Shown one piece after another: positions 27,902 to 36,213 of a stretch of DNA of 64,000 nt (positions are counted from its first letter, which is position 1; each line of letters starts with the position of its first letter). This stretch comes from Gemmobacter megaterium (GTDB lineage: Bacteria > Pseudomonadota > Alphaproteobacteria > Rhodobacterales > Rhodobacteraceae): contig NZ_FTOT01000005.1 in NCBI RefSeq assembly GCF_900156815.1, positions 186,001 through 250,000 of the forward strand, read 5' to 3'. The position numbers and the translations under genes were made by a program. The notes under the pieces are model-generated. The model made no database searches and was not told where the DNA came from. It worked only from the letters and a program-made list of their open reading frames with translations.

Positions 27902-29320
27902 TCAGACCGTTTCCGCCATCAGCTCGCGCACATCCGTCAGCCGCCCGGTGACGGCCGCCGCCGCCGCCATGACCGGCGACATCAGATGCGTGCGCCCACC
28001 CCGGCCCATACGGCCTTCGAAGTTGCGGTTGCTGGTCGCCGCACAGCGTTCGCCCGGCGCCAGTTGGTCCGGGTTCATGCCCAGACACATCGAGCAGCCT
28101 GCCAGACGCCATTCAAAGCCGGCATCCATGAAGATCTGCGCCAGACCTTCCTGTTCCGCCTGCGCCCGCACAAGGCCCGAACCCGGCACCACCATGCCTC
28201 GCACGCCCGGCGCCAGTTTCCTGCCCTTGAGCACCGCAGCCGCCGCGCGCAGATCCTCGATCCGGCCATTGGTGCACGACCCGATGAACACGGCGTCAAT
28301 AGCAACATCCGTCAGCTTCTCGCCCGGCGTCAGGCCCATGTACTCCAGGCTGCGCTGTGCGGCCCCAACCTTGCCGCCGGTGAAATCAGCGGCCGCCGGA
28401 ACCCTCGCCGTGATCGGAAGCACATCCTCCGGGCTGGTGCCCCAGGTGACAACGGGCGCGATATCTTCGGCCCGGATCGTGATCACCTTGTCGTAATGCG
28501 CGCCTTCATCGGTGAACAGCGTCTTCCAATAGGCCAGCGCCGCATCCCAGGCCTCGCCCTTGGGCGCATGGGGGCGCCCTTTGACATAGGCAAAGGTCTT
28601 TTCATCCGGCGCGATCAGGCCCGCACGCGCACCGCCTTCGATGGCCATGTTGCAAACGGTCATGCGGCCTTCCATCGACAGGTCGCGGATCGCCTCGCCG
28701 CAATATTCGATGACATAGCCGGTACCGCCCGCAGTGCCGGTGGCACCGATGACCGACAGGGTGATGTCCTTGGCCGTGACATAGGGCGGCAGCTTGCCCG
28801 TGATCTCGACCTTCATGTTCTTGGATTTCTTCTGGATCAGCGTCTGGGTGGCCAGAACATGCTCGACCTCGGAGGTGCCGATGCCATGCGCCAGCGAACC
28901 AAAGGCACCATGCGTCGCGGTATGCGAATCGCCGCAGACCACGGTCATGCCCGGCAAGGTCCAGCCCTGTTCCGGCCCGACGATATGCACGATCCCCTGA
29001 CGCACATCCGACACCGGATAATAGTGGATGCCGAAATCGCGGGCGTTCTTGTCCAGCGCATCAACCTGGATGCGGGATTCCTCGTTGTCGATATGCGTGT
29101 CGCGGCCCTCGGTGGTGGGCACGTTGTGATCCGGCACCGCAATGGTCTTTTCCGGCGCCCGCACCTTGCGGCCCGCCATGCGCAGCCCCTCAAATGCCTG
29201 CGGGCTGGTCACTTCGTGAACCAGATGCCGGTCGATATACAGCAGGCAGGTGCCGTCTTCGGCGGTATCGACGACGTGGTCGTCCCAGATCTTGTCATAA
29301 AGCGTACGCGGAGCGGTCAT
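27902..29320 (-). CDS. leuC: 3-isopropylmalate dehydratase large subunit
   Basis: Catalytic Fe-S subunit of isopropylmalate isomerase, 472 residues. The three [4Fe-4S] cysteines are visible: one in [12 protein letters not shown] and two in the CSMCLGMN segment. The opening ([12 protein letters not shown]) and the [14 protein letters not shown] stretch are classic aconitase-family features. First gene of the leuC-leuD message. A long upstream region (about 170 bases from a candidate promoter) could hold regulation. Confidence 0.97.
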   Translation of the reverse strand: MTAPRTLYDKIWDDHVVDTAEDGTCLLYIDRHLVHEVTSPQAFEGLRMAGRKVRAPEKTIAVPDHNVPTTEGRDTHIDNEESRIQVDALDKNARDFGIHYYPVSDVRQGIVHIVGPEQGWTLPGMTVVCGDSHTATHGAFGSLAHGIGTSEVEHVLATQTLIQKKSKNMKVEITGKLPPYVTAKDITLSVIGATGTAGGTGYVIEYCGEAIRDLSMEGRMTVCNMAIEGGARAGLIAPDEKTFAYVKGRPHAPKGEAWDAALAYWKTLFTDEGAHYDKVITIRAEDIAPVVTWGTSPEDVLPITARVPAAADFTGGKVGAAQRSLEYMGLTPGEKLTDVAIDAVFIGSCTNGRIEDLRAAAAVLKGRKLAPGVRGMVVPGSGLVRAQAEQEGLAQIFMDAGFEWRLAGCSMCLGMNPDQLAPGERCAATSNRNFEGRMGRGGRTHLMSPVMAAAAAVTGRLTDVRELMAETV

Positions 29321-29373
29321 GGCTCATCTCTCGATATGGCTGTGGTAGGGGGCGCAGCAGGGCGCGCGCGAAA

Positions 29374-29389
29374 GTTGACGGCTGTCAAC
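29374..29389 (-). other. Perfect small hairpin in the leuC leader
   Basis: GTTGAC and GTCAAC pair around a 4-base loop, four bases past the stop of the candidate leader ORF and about 54 bases ahead of leuC. No T run follows, so it is not a classical terminator; it could be an operator or an anti-terminator element. Confidence 0.35.
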
Positions 29390-29392
29390 CGA

Positions 29393-29488
29393 TCAGCGAA
29401 GTCGGGCCAGAACGGACCGGTTCTCGCGGCAGAAACGCTGCGGCAGGCGCGCGTGATCCGTGATGTCGAAATAGACGAACCCTTGCAT
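29393..29488 (-). CDS. Possible 31-residue leader peptide upstream of leuC
   Basis: ATG at 29488 opens a 31-codon frame (starts MQGFVYFDITD, ends VLARLR). It has only three leucine codons, so it is not a classical leucine attenuation peptide. If the promoter at 29496-29524 is right, the message would begin at or next to this ATG, which would make it leaderless. No Shine-Dalgarno is present. Speculative. Confidence 0.25.
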   Translation of the reverse strand: MQGFVYFDITDHARLPQRFCRENRSVLARLR

Positions 29489-29495
29489 AGCCCAT

Positions 29496-29524
29496 CAGAT
29501 ACGCCGCATTCGGGTGAATTGCAA
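29496..29524 (-). promoter_or_regulatory. Candidate leuC promoter
   Basis: Read on the minus strand: TTGCAA (29524-29519), 17-base spacer, TATCTG (29501-29496). Good spacing and -10 box; transcription would start near 29489. Confidence 0.4.
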
Positions 29525-29613
29525 TTGCCTCGCGCGGCTCATCGACGCACACAGGTTGCCTGTCCGGGGCCAATCCTGTAAGCGCCAGCCTTCGCCCCGG
29601 TCGGGTCAAATTG

Positions 29614-29642
29614 TTGAGTCGCCCGGAACGCGATGCTAGTGT
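29614..29642 (+). promoter_or_regulatory. Candidate rsfS promoter
   Basis: TTGAGT (29614-29619), 17 bases, TAGTGT (29637-29642). Transcription would start near 29649. Confidence 0.35.
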
Positions 29643-29722
29643 AATCTGATGCCCGGTGCCGGGGCCATGCGGCACGCTGCTGGGAGGGTGAACCCCTGTC
29701 TCATTCCGATCCTGCCACCGGC

Positions 29723-30112
29723 TTGCCGGTCGGCCCCCGATCCGGGCGCACAACGCCCGCCGATTTCACATCCGAAGACGTTCTGGACGCGGTCCTCGCC
29801 TCTGTCGATGACGACAAGGCCGAAGACATCGTGCAGATCGATCTGCGCGGACGCTCCGACGTGGCGGATTACATGGTGATCTGCTCGGGCCGCTCCAGCC
29901 GTCAGGTCGCGGCCATCGCCGAAAAACTGTCAGAGCGGCTGAAAACCCAGCTTGGCATCGTGGCCAAGATGGAAGGCAAGGAAACCGCCGACTGGGTGCT
30001 GATCGATTCGGGCGATGTCATCGTCCACGTCTTCCGCCCCGAAGTGCGCGAATTCTACCAGCTGGAAAAGATGTGGCTGCCATCCGGGGTGGCGCGCGGC
30101 CCCGAGGCATAA
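29723..30112 (+). CDS. rsfS: Ribosome silencing factor RsfS
   Basis: RsfS binds ribosomal protein uL14 and blocks subunit joining when nutrients are low. About 129 residues; the conserved core (DIVQIDLRGRSDVADYMVI, then the ICSGRSSRQVAAIAE and WVLIDSGDVIVHVF segments) is complete. The start is uncertain. The frame has no ATG or GTG after the preceding stop; TTG at 29723 is annotated, but GGGAGGG stands seven bases before an in-frame CTG at 29696, which would add nine residues. The TAA stop overlaps the rlmH ATG by one base (TAATG), a coupling seen in many bacteria for these two ribosome-related genes. Confidence 0.92.
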   Translation: MPVGPRSGRTTPADFTSEDVLDAVLASVDDDKAEDIVQIDLRGRSDVADYMVICSGRSSRQVAAIAEKLSERLKTQLGIVAKMEGKETADWVLIDSGDVIVHVFRPEVREFYQLEKMWLPSGVARGPEA

Positions 30113-30582
30113 TGCGCATCCATATCTGCGCGGTGGGCCGGATGCGCTCCGGCCCCGAGCGCGATCTGATGACCGATTACCTCGACCGCTTCACCCGGAC
30201 AGGGCGCCCGCTGGCACTGGGCCCGGCACATGTGCAAGAGGTCGAGGACAAGCGCGGCGGCGGCATGGCCGCCGAGGCGCCGTTGCTGGCGCGCGCCATA
30301 CCCCATGGTGCGCTGATGGTCGCCATGGACGAACGCGGGGCCGACCACAGCAGCCCGGAATTTGCGGCCCTGCTGGCACGCTGGCGCGATGCCGGGCATC
30401 AGGATCTGGCCTTTGTCATCGGTGGCGCCGATGGCATCGACCGCAGCCTGCGCGCCCAGGCAGGCCATGCGATCAGCCTGGGCCGCATGGTCTGGCCGCA
30501 TATGCTGGTGCGGGTGATGCTGGCCGAACAACTCTACCGTGCCAGCACCATCCTGTCGGGCGGCCCCTACCACCGCAGTTGA
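30112..30582 (+). CDS. rlmH: 23S rRNA (pseudouridine1915-N3)-methyltransferase
   Basis: SPOUT-class methyltransferase that modifies pseudouridine 1915 of 23S rRNA in the assembled ribosome. 156 residues, the expected size. The knot signatures are present: the FVIGGADGID loop and the SLGRMVWPHMLVRVMLAEQLYRA C-terminal segment, read here as two shorter blocks around the SAM pocket. It is translated directly from the rsfS stop. Confidence 0.96.
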   Translation: MRIHICAVGRMRSGPERDLMTDYLDRFTRTGRPLALGPAHVQEVEDKRGGGMAAEAPLLARAIPHGALMVAMDERGADHSSPEFAALLARWRDAGHQDLAFVIGGADGIDRSLRAQAGHAISLGRMVWPHMLVRVMLAEQLYRASTILSGGPYHRS

Positions 30583-30592
30583 GGCGCGCCTT

Positions 30593-30613
30593 TTCATCTT
30601 GCCCCAAATACCC
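30593..30613 (-). repeat. Dispersed 3'-end motif, copy E
   Basis: On the minus strand GGTATTTGGGGCAAGATGAA, 40 bases past the stop of the aldehyde dehydrogenase at 30653 and in its orientation. A G-rich stem region lies between stop and motif. Confidence 0.6.
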
Positions 30614-30652
30614 CCCCGCCGGAGGCGTCCGCCCCCGGCCAGAGGCGCAGGG

Positions 30653-32092
30653 TCAGCCGTGATGGGCGGCCACGGTTTTCAGAACCGAAAATCCGTACAG
30701 CGCCTCAAAGCCCTTTTCGCGGCCATGCCCCGATTTTCCGACACCGCCAAAGGGCAGTTCCACCCCGCCCGCCGCGCCATAATTGTTCAGGAACACCTGC
30801 CCTGCCCGCAGCCGCTTGGCCATCCGCATCTGGCGACCGCCATTCTCGGTCCAGACCCCGGCGACCAGCCCATATTGCGTGCCATTGGCAATCGCCACCG
30901 CGTGATCGTCGTCGTCAAAGGAAATCACCACCTGCGCGGGGCCAAAGATCTCGTCCTGCGCCAGCCTGTGGTGCGCCGCCACATCCGCCATCAGCGTTGG
31001 CGCCACATAGAATCCGCCCTTGGGTGCATCTTCCACCACCTGCCCGCGCGCAGCGATCGTCAGATCGCCCGACAAGGCCAGCATTCCTTCGATGATTTCC
31101 TTTTGCCGGGCGGAAATCACCGGCCCCACATCCAGATCGGCCAGCGCCGGGCCGACCTTCAATCCGGCATAGCGCGCGGCCATGCGTTCCACCACCTCGG
31201 CATATTTCGAGCGGTGCACGAGGATACGGGACGAGGCCGAACAGGTCTGACCGGCATTCTGGATCCCGGCATTCACCAGAAAGGGCAGCGCCTTGTCCAG
31301 ATCGGCATCCTCGAACACCAGCTGCGGCGACTTGCCGCCCAGTTCCAGCGTCACGGGCACCACATTGCGCGCCGCCGCCGACTGGATCAGCTGCCCAACC
31401 CCGACGGATCCGGTAAAGCTGATATGATGGATCCCCGAATGCGCGGACAGGGCCGCCCCGGCCTCTTCCCCCAGACCGGGCACGATGTTCAGCGCGCCTT
31501 CCGGCATCCCGGCCTCTTGCGCGATGCGGCCAAAGGCCAGCGCGGTCAGACAGGCCTCTTCCGCCGGTTTCAGCACGCAGGCATTGCCCATGGCCAAGGC
31601 CGCCCCCACCGAGCGGCCAAGGATCTGCATCGGGTAGTTCCACGGGATGATATGCCCCGTCACCCCATGCGGTTCGCGCAGGGTGTAAACGGTGTAACCG
31701 TCGAGGAACGGAATCGTCTCGCCGTGGAACTTGTCGCAGGCGCCGGCATAGAATTCCATGTAGCGCGCCATGGCGATGGCATCGGCCTTGGCCTGCTTGA
31801 GCGGCTTGCCCACATCGCGAGCCTCGATCTGGGCCAGTTCGTCGGCACGGGCCAGGATCATCTGGCCGATCCGCGCCAGCAGGCGGCCGCGTTCAAAGGC
31901 GGGCATCCGGCCCCATGCGCCGTGCAGGGCGGCCTCGGCGGCGGCCACCGCCTCGTCGATGTCGCTGGTTAACCCGCGCGGAATTTCGCCCCAGGTCTCG
32001 CCGGTCGAGGGATCTTCAAGGCCCAGCGTATCGGCCGTGCGGCGCCATTGGCCGTTGATCAGGATTTCGCGGCTGTCAAACCAGAGTGTCAT
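30653..32092 (-). CDS. Aldehyde dehydrogenase
   Basis: A 479-residue NAD(P)-dependent ALDH. Key residues are in place: PWNYP oxyanion-side Asn, Glu in LELGGKSPQ, and the nucleophile Cys in NAGQTCSASS. The start overlaps the 3' end of the ABC ATPase gene by 17 bases, so it is the last gene of the permease-permease-ATPase-ALDH operon. This suggests that the imported compound is, or becomes, an aldehyde (for example through an amine or gamma-glutamyl amine). The specific substrate is not readable. Confidence 0.92.
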   Translation of the reverse strand: MTLWFDSREILINGQWRRTADTLGLEDPSTGETWGEIPRGLTSDIDEAVAAAEAALHGAWGRMPAFERGRLLARIGQMILARADELAQIEARDVGKPLKQAKADAIAMARYMEFYAGACDKFHGETIPFLDGYTVYTLREPHGVTGHIIPWNYPMQILGRSVGAALAMGNACVLKPAEEACLTALAFGRIAQEAGMPEGALNIVPGLGEEAGAALSAHSGIHHISFTGSVGVGQLIQSAAARNVVPVTLELGGKSPQLVFEDADLDKALPFLVNAGIQNAGQTCSASSRILVHRSKYAEVVERMAARYAGLKVGPALADLDVGPVISARQKEIIEGMLALSGDLTIAARGQVVEDAPKGGFYVAPTLMADVAAHHRLAQDEIFGPAQVVISFDDDDHAVAIANGTQYGLVAGVWTENGGRQMRMAKRLRAGQVFLNNYGAAGGVELPFGGVGKSGHGREKGFEALYGFSVLKTVAAHHG

Positions 32093-33677
32093 TTTCTGTC
32101 ATCCATTCGGACGGGATCACGGGCGTCGCCGCGATCAGTTGGCGGGTATAGGCGTGCTGGGGGGCCGAGAACACGGTTTCGGTCTGGCCCTGTTCCACGA
32201 TCTGCCCCGATTGCATCACCATCACCCGGTCGGTGATAGCGCGCACCACATGCAGATCGTGGCTGATGAACAGATAGGACAGGCCATGGCTGGCCTGCAA
32301 TGCGGCCAGCAGATCCAGGATCTGCGCCCGCACCCGCACATCCAGCGCCGACACCGCCTCGTCCAGCACGATCAGCCGGGGCCGCACGATCAGCGCGCGG
32401 GCAATGGCAATGCGTTGGCGCTGGCCGCCGGAAAATTCGTGGATGTATTTCTGCGCGTCTTCGGGTTTCAGGCCCACTTCGGTCAGCGCGCGGGCCACGC
32501 GGTCACGTTGTTCCGCCGACGGGGTCGGCACCAGATGGAAGGGTTCGGCGACAAGCCGCCCCACCGTCCAGCGCGGGTTGAAGCTGCCATAGGGATCCTG
32601 GAACACCACCTGCATACGCGCCCGCAGCGATGGCGTCATGGCCCCGGCGCGAATCTCGTCGCCATCCAGCCGGATGGTGCCGCCTTGGGTATCCTCCAGC
32701 CCCAGAATGGCGCGGGTCAGGGTGGATTTCCCGCAGCCGGATTCGCCCACCAAGCCAAGCGATTCCCCTTGCCGCAGGGTAAAGGATACCCCCTTTACCG
32801 CCTCCAGCCGCGGGGCCGGGCCGGTCAGGGACTTGCGCGGCAGGGCATAGCTGCGGCGCACATCCTGCACTTGCAGCAGCGGGGTTTCCGTCACCTCGGC
32901 CGTACGCGCGGGGTGATGGGCGGATGCAGCGAACAGGCGGCGCGTATAGTCGTGGCTGCGGGCGCGGAACAGTGCCTCTGTCGGACCTTGCTCGACGATG
33001 CGACCGCTTTGCATGACGGCGACATGATCGGCGATTCCGGCGACCACCGCCAGATCATGGGTGATCAGCATCAGCCCCATGCCTTCCTCGGCCACCAGCC
33101 CCTTGAGCAGATCCAGGATCTGCGCCTGGGTCGTCACATCCAGCGCGGTGGTCGGCTCGTCCGCCACCAAGAGCTTGGGGCGCAGGGCAATGGCCATGGC
33201 GATGCACACGCGCTGACGCTGGCCGCCCGACAGTTCGTGCGGGAACCGGGTCAGCGGAAAGCGGTCGCCGGCCAGCCCCACGCGGTCCAGCTTTTCGCGC
33301 GCGACCTTCAGCGCCTCGGCCCGGCTGGCAGCACCGTGGATCACCAAGGCCTCGGCGACCTGATCGCCAATGGTCTGCACCGGGTTGAGGGCGGTCATCG
33401 GCTCCTGAAAGATCATGCCGATATCACGGCCCCGGATCGCGCACATCTGCGCCTCGGTCTGCGCCAGCAGATCCGTGCCGCCCAGCAGGATACGCCCCGT
33501 GGGCCGCGCGCCATCGGGCAACAGGCGCATGGCGGAAAAGGCAGTCAACGACTTGCCCGAGCCACTTTCGCCCACCAACCCGAACACCTGCCCCGGCTGC
33601 ATGTCAAACGACACGCCATGCAGGATTTCCGTGCCGTGAATGGCCAGCTTCAGATCTTGGACGGACAGCAGGGTCAT
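32076..33677 (-). CDS. Peptide/nickel-type ABC transporter ATPase, two fused NBDs
   Basis: A 533-residue protein with two complete ATPase domains, equivalent to fused DppD and DppF (GsiA/YejF-like). Walker A motifs GESGSGKS (about residue 36) and GESGCGKS (about residue 320), ABC signatures LSGGQRQR and FSGGQRQR, and Walker B segments are all intact. Its ATG overlaps the inner-membrane permease stop by four bases. It powers import by the two adjacent permeases. No periplasmic binding protein gene is adjacent. Confidence 0.95.
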   Translation of the reverse strand: MTLLSVQDLKLAIHGTEILHGVSFDMQPGQVFGLVGESGSGKSLTAFSAMRLLPDGARPTGRILLGGTDLLAQTEAQMCAIRGRDIGMIFQEPMTALNPVQTIGDQVAEALVIHGAASRAEALKVAREKLDRVGLAGDRFPLTRFPHELSGGQRQRVCIAMAIALRPKLLVADEPTTALDVTTQAQILDLLKGLVAEEGMGLMLITHDLAVVAGIADHVAVMQSGRIVEQGPTEALFRARSHDYTRRLFAASAHHPARTAEVTETPLLQVQDVRRSYALPRKSLTGPAPRLEAVKGVSFTLRQGESLGLVGESGCGKSTLTRAILGLEDTQGGTIRLDGDEIRAGAMTPSLRARMQVVFQDPYGSFNPRWTVGRLVAEPFHLVPTPSAEQRDRVARALTEVGLKPEDAQKYIHEFSGGQRQRIAIARALIVRPRLIVLDEAVSALDVRVRAQILDLLAALQASHGLSYLFISHDLHVVRAITDRVMVMQSGQIVEQGQTETVFSAPQHAYTRQLIAATPVIPSEWMTENDTLV

Positions 33678-34495
33678 CTTGCGCGCCTCAGCCGGGGGTC
33701 AAGCAGGTCGCGCAACCCGTCGCCCATAAGGTTCAGGCCCAGCACGGTCAGCACGATGGCAAGGCCCGGCAGAATGGCCATATGCGGGGCCATGGTGATC
33801 ATCGTCTGCGCCTCTGCCAGCATCCGGCCCCAGGACGGAATGGGCGGCTGCGCCCCCAGGCCGACATAGGACAGGCCCGCCTCGGCCAGAATGCCAAGGC
33901 TGAACTGGATGGTGCCTTGCACGATCAGCAGATTGGCGATGTTGGGCAGGATGTGTTCCAGGCTGATCCGCGCCCGCCCCTTGCCCGCCACTTCCGCCGC
34001 GCGGATGTAATCCAGCGTCCACAGGCTCAGCGCGCCGCCACGGGTGACACGGGCAAAGACCGGGATGTTGAAGATGCCGATGGCGATGATGGCATTGGTG
34101 GCCGACGGGCCGAACACCGCCGTGATCAGGATGGCAATGACCAACGAGGGAAAGGCGAATACAAGGTCATTGCCGCGCATCACCACCTCGTCCACCAGCG
34201 ACCCGCGCCGCGCGGCTGCCAGCAGGCCCAAGGGCACGCCGAACCCCATGCCGATGCCCACGGCCAAAATCGCCACCGCGATCGAGGTGCGCGCCCCGAC
34301 CATCAGCATCGACAGCATATCCCGGCCGAAATGGTCCGTGCCAAGCGCAAAGCCCGGCGTGCCGATGGGTTTCAGCTTGGACGCCACCGCCAGTTGTTCC
34401 ACCGGCACCGGCACCCAGACCAGCGACACCAGCGCGGCCAGCGCAAAGACGCCTGCCAGCACGGCGCCAAGGATCAGCATCAGGCGGCCCTTCAT
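33674..34495 (-). CDS. ABC transporter permease (DppC/OppC type)
   Basis: A 273-residue permease with about six hydrophobic segments. It carries the DppC-type N-terminal GTDHFGRDMLS motif and the EAA-type cytoplasmic loop (RAAEVAGKGRARIS, ILPNI). It overlaps the upstream permease and the downstream ATPase by four bases each. Partner of the DppB-type permease. Confidence 0.95.
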   Translation of the reverse strand: MKGRLMLILGAVLAGVFALAALVSLVWVPVPVEQLAVASKLKPIGTPGFALGTDHFGRDMLSMLMVGARTSIAVAILAVGIGMGFGVPLGLLAAARRGSLVDEVVMRGNDLVFAFPSLVIAILITAVFGPSATNAIIAIGIFNIPVFARVTRGGALSLWTLDYIRAAEVAGKGRARISLEHILPNIANLLIVQGTIQFSLGILAEAGLSYVGLGAQPPIPSWGRMLAEAQTMITMAPHMAILPGLAIVLTVLGLNLMGDGLRDLLDPRLRRAR

Positions 34496-35439
34496 GCGCG
34501 GCTCCGCAGACGAGGATCGACCAGCGCATAGGCCAGATCGACAAGGAAATTCACCAGGATCACCGCCCCCACCAGCAGCATGACCACCGATTCCACCACG
34601 ATCAGATCCCGCTGGGTGATGCCCTGAAAGATCAGCCGCCCCAGACCCGGCAGGAAGAACACGTTCTCGATGATGATCGCACCTGCCAGCAAAAAGCTGA
34701 ATTGCAGCCCCAGGATGGTCAGCACAGGGATCAGCGCATTGCGAAAGGCATGGCGCAGCACCGCCTGCGCGCGATTCAGCCCCTTGGCCCGCGCGGTTCG
34801 GATGTAATCCTGGCTCAGCGTTTCCAGCACCGAAGACCGCATGACCCGCGCAAGGATCGACGCCTGCGGCAGCGCCAGCGCGACGGCAGGCAGCGTCAGG
34901 GCGCGGATATTCACCCATATCCCCTTGTCCCAGCCCGGAAACCCGCCAGAGGGGAACCAGCGCAGCTTGACGGCAAAGATCAGCACCAGGATCATTGCGA
35001 ACCAGAAGTTCGGCACGGCCACGCCAAGCTGGGTGGTGGCCATCACCCCCAGATCGGTGGGTTTGCCCTGCCGCGCGGCGGCGATCAGGCCCACGGGAAT
35101 CGCGATCACCGTGGACAGGACCAGCGCATAGAGCGTCAGGGGCAGCGACACCTGCACCCGCGCCGCAACCAGTTCCGCAACGGGCACGCGATAGGTATAG
35201 GAGGTGCCGAAATCCCCCCGCAGCATTCCGCCAAGCCAGGAGACATAGCGCTCGATCACCGTGCCGTTCAGGCCCAGTTGCTCGCGCAGCGCCGCCACCG
35301 TGTCGGGTGCGACATTCATGCCCAGCATATAGCTTGCCGGATCGCCGGGAATCACCTCGATCACCGCAAAGATGGCCACGCTTGCCACAAGCAGGCTCAG
35401 CACCAGCGACACAAGGCGTGAGAGTGTATAGCGCAGCAT
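34492..35439 (-). CDS. ABC transporter permease (DppB/OppB type)
   Basis: A 315-residue permease, first gene of the leftward operon. The RLVSLVLSLLVAS first segment, the PGDPA periplasmic motif and the DYIRTARAKGL cytoplasmic EAA loop are typical of DppB. About six hydrophobic segments. GAAAGG stands upstream of the ATG. The gene is divergent from the lytic transglycosylase across about 160 bases. Oligopeptide, dipeptide, glutathione or nickel-type substrates are all possible. Confidence 0.94.
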   Translation of the reverse strand: MLRYTLSRLVSLVLSLLVASVAIFAVIEVIPGDPASYMLGMNVAPDTVAALREQLGLNGTVIERYVSWLGGMLRGDFGTSYTYRVPVAELVAARVQVSLPLTLYALVLSTVIAIPVGLIAAARQGKPTDLGVMATTQLGVAVPNFWFAMILVLIFAVKLRWFPSGGFPGWDKGIWVNIRALTLPAVALALPQASILARVMRSSVLETLSQDYIRTARAKGLNRAQAVLRHAFRNALIPVLTILGLQFSFLLAGAIIIENVFFLPGLGRLIFQGITQRDLIVVESVVMLLVGAVILVNFLVDLAYALVDPRLRSRA

Positions 35440-35602
35440 CCGGGCATCCTTTCGCGGCGCAAGCTACCGGCGGGGCGCGGCGGGGTCCAGATCTGATCGG
35501 CGAAAGTGCGCCGGGGCGACCGACGCGACCGCAGCGGGGGCTTGTCGGATGCAAAAGTCACGCTATGCGTTGACATGGCAGCAGATTCCGCAGGAGGCGG
35601 GC

Positions 35603-36094
35603 ATGGCGCGTTGGTCGGGACGAACATTTGTGGCAGCCGCGCTTGTGCTGTCGCTCCTGGCCGCCTGTAGCCCTGCGCAGCGGCGCGATGGCGCCCCGAC
35701 CACGATAGGCATGTCAAGCTCGGGGCTGAATGCAGGCGAGACGCCAGAACTGCGCCGCTTGATCGAGAAATACGCCCGCGAGCACAAGGTGCCGGTCTCG
35801 CTCGTGCACCGCGTGGTCCATCGGGAAAGCCGTTATAACCCCGGCGCGCGGAACGGCCCCTATTTCGGGCTGATGCAAATGCTGCCGCAAACCGCGCGAA
35901 CCATGGGCTATCGCGGCGAACCGGCGGGGCTGCTGGATGCCGAAACAAACCTGAAATACGGGGTCAAATATCTGCGCGGCGCCTGGATGGTCGCGGATGG
36001 CAGCGCCGACCGCGCCGTCATGTGGTACGCCAAGGGATATTACTACGAAGCCAAGCGCCGCGGATTGCTGTACGAGACCGGGCTGCGCAACTGA
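35603..36094 (+). CDS. Lytic transglycosylase (SLT-type) lipoprotein
   Basis: A 163-residue lipoprotein. The signal ends in the lipobox LLAAC (Cys near residue 20), so it is likely anchored in the outer membrane. The rest is a compact SLT domain: the catalytic Glu is in the HRESRYNP segment, followed by GLMQMLPQTARTMGY and the NLKYGVKYLRGA helix. It would cleave peptidoglycan glycan strands to 1,6-anhydro ends. AGGAGG precedes the ATG at 35603. A hairpin CGCCC/GGGCG (36109-36125) follows the stop. Confidence 0.92.
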   Translation: MARWSGRTFVAAALVLSLLAACSPAQRRDGAPTTIGMSSSGLNAGETPELRRLIEKYAREHKVPVSLVHRVVHRESRYNPGARNGPYFGLMQMLPQTARTMGYRGEPAGLLDAETNLKYGVKYLRGAWMVADGSADRAVMWYAKGYYYEAKRRGLLYETGLRN

Positions 36095-36213
36095 ACGTTG
36101 CCGTCTGACGCCCGTTCGTTGGGCGCTGCGCCTGCGAGAATGGCAAGGCGCCTGCGATCCCTGCCCTGTGATCGCCCCATTCCCATCACGGGATTGCCTG
36201 GATCGGGTGCTTC

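Larger units (their letters stand above)
29321..29722. other. Intergenic region between divergent leuC and rsfS
   Basis: About 400 bases without an established gene. It holds a candidate leuC promoter (29496-29524, minus), a possible 31-codon leader ORF (29393-29488, minus), a small hairpin GTTGAC-GGCT-GTCAAC (29374-29389), and a candidate rsfS promoter (29614-29642, plus). No tRNA-like fold or repeat was seen. Confidence 0.6.
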
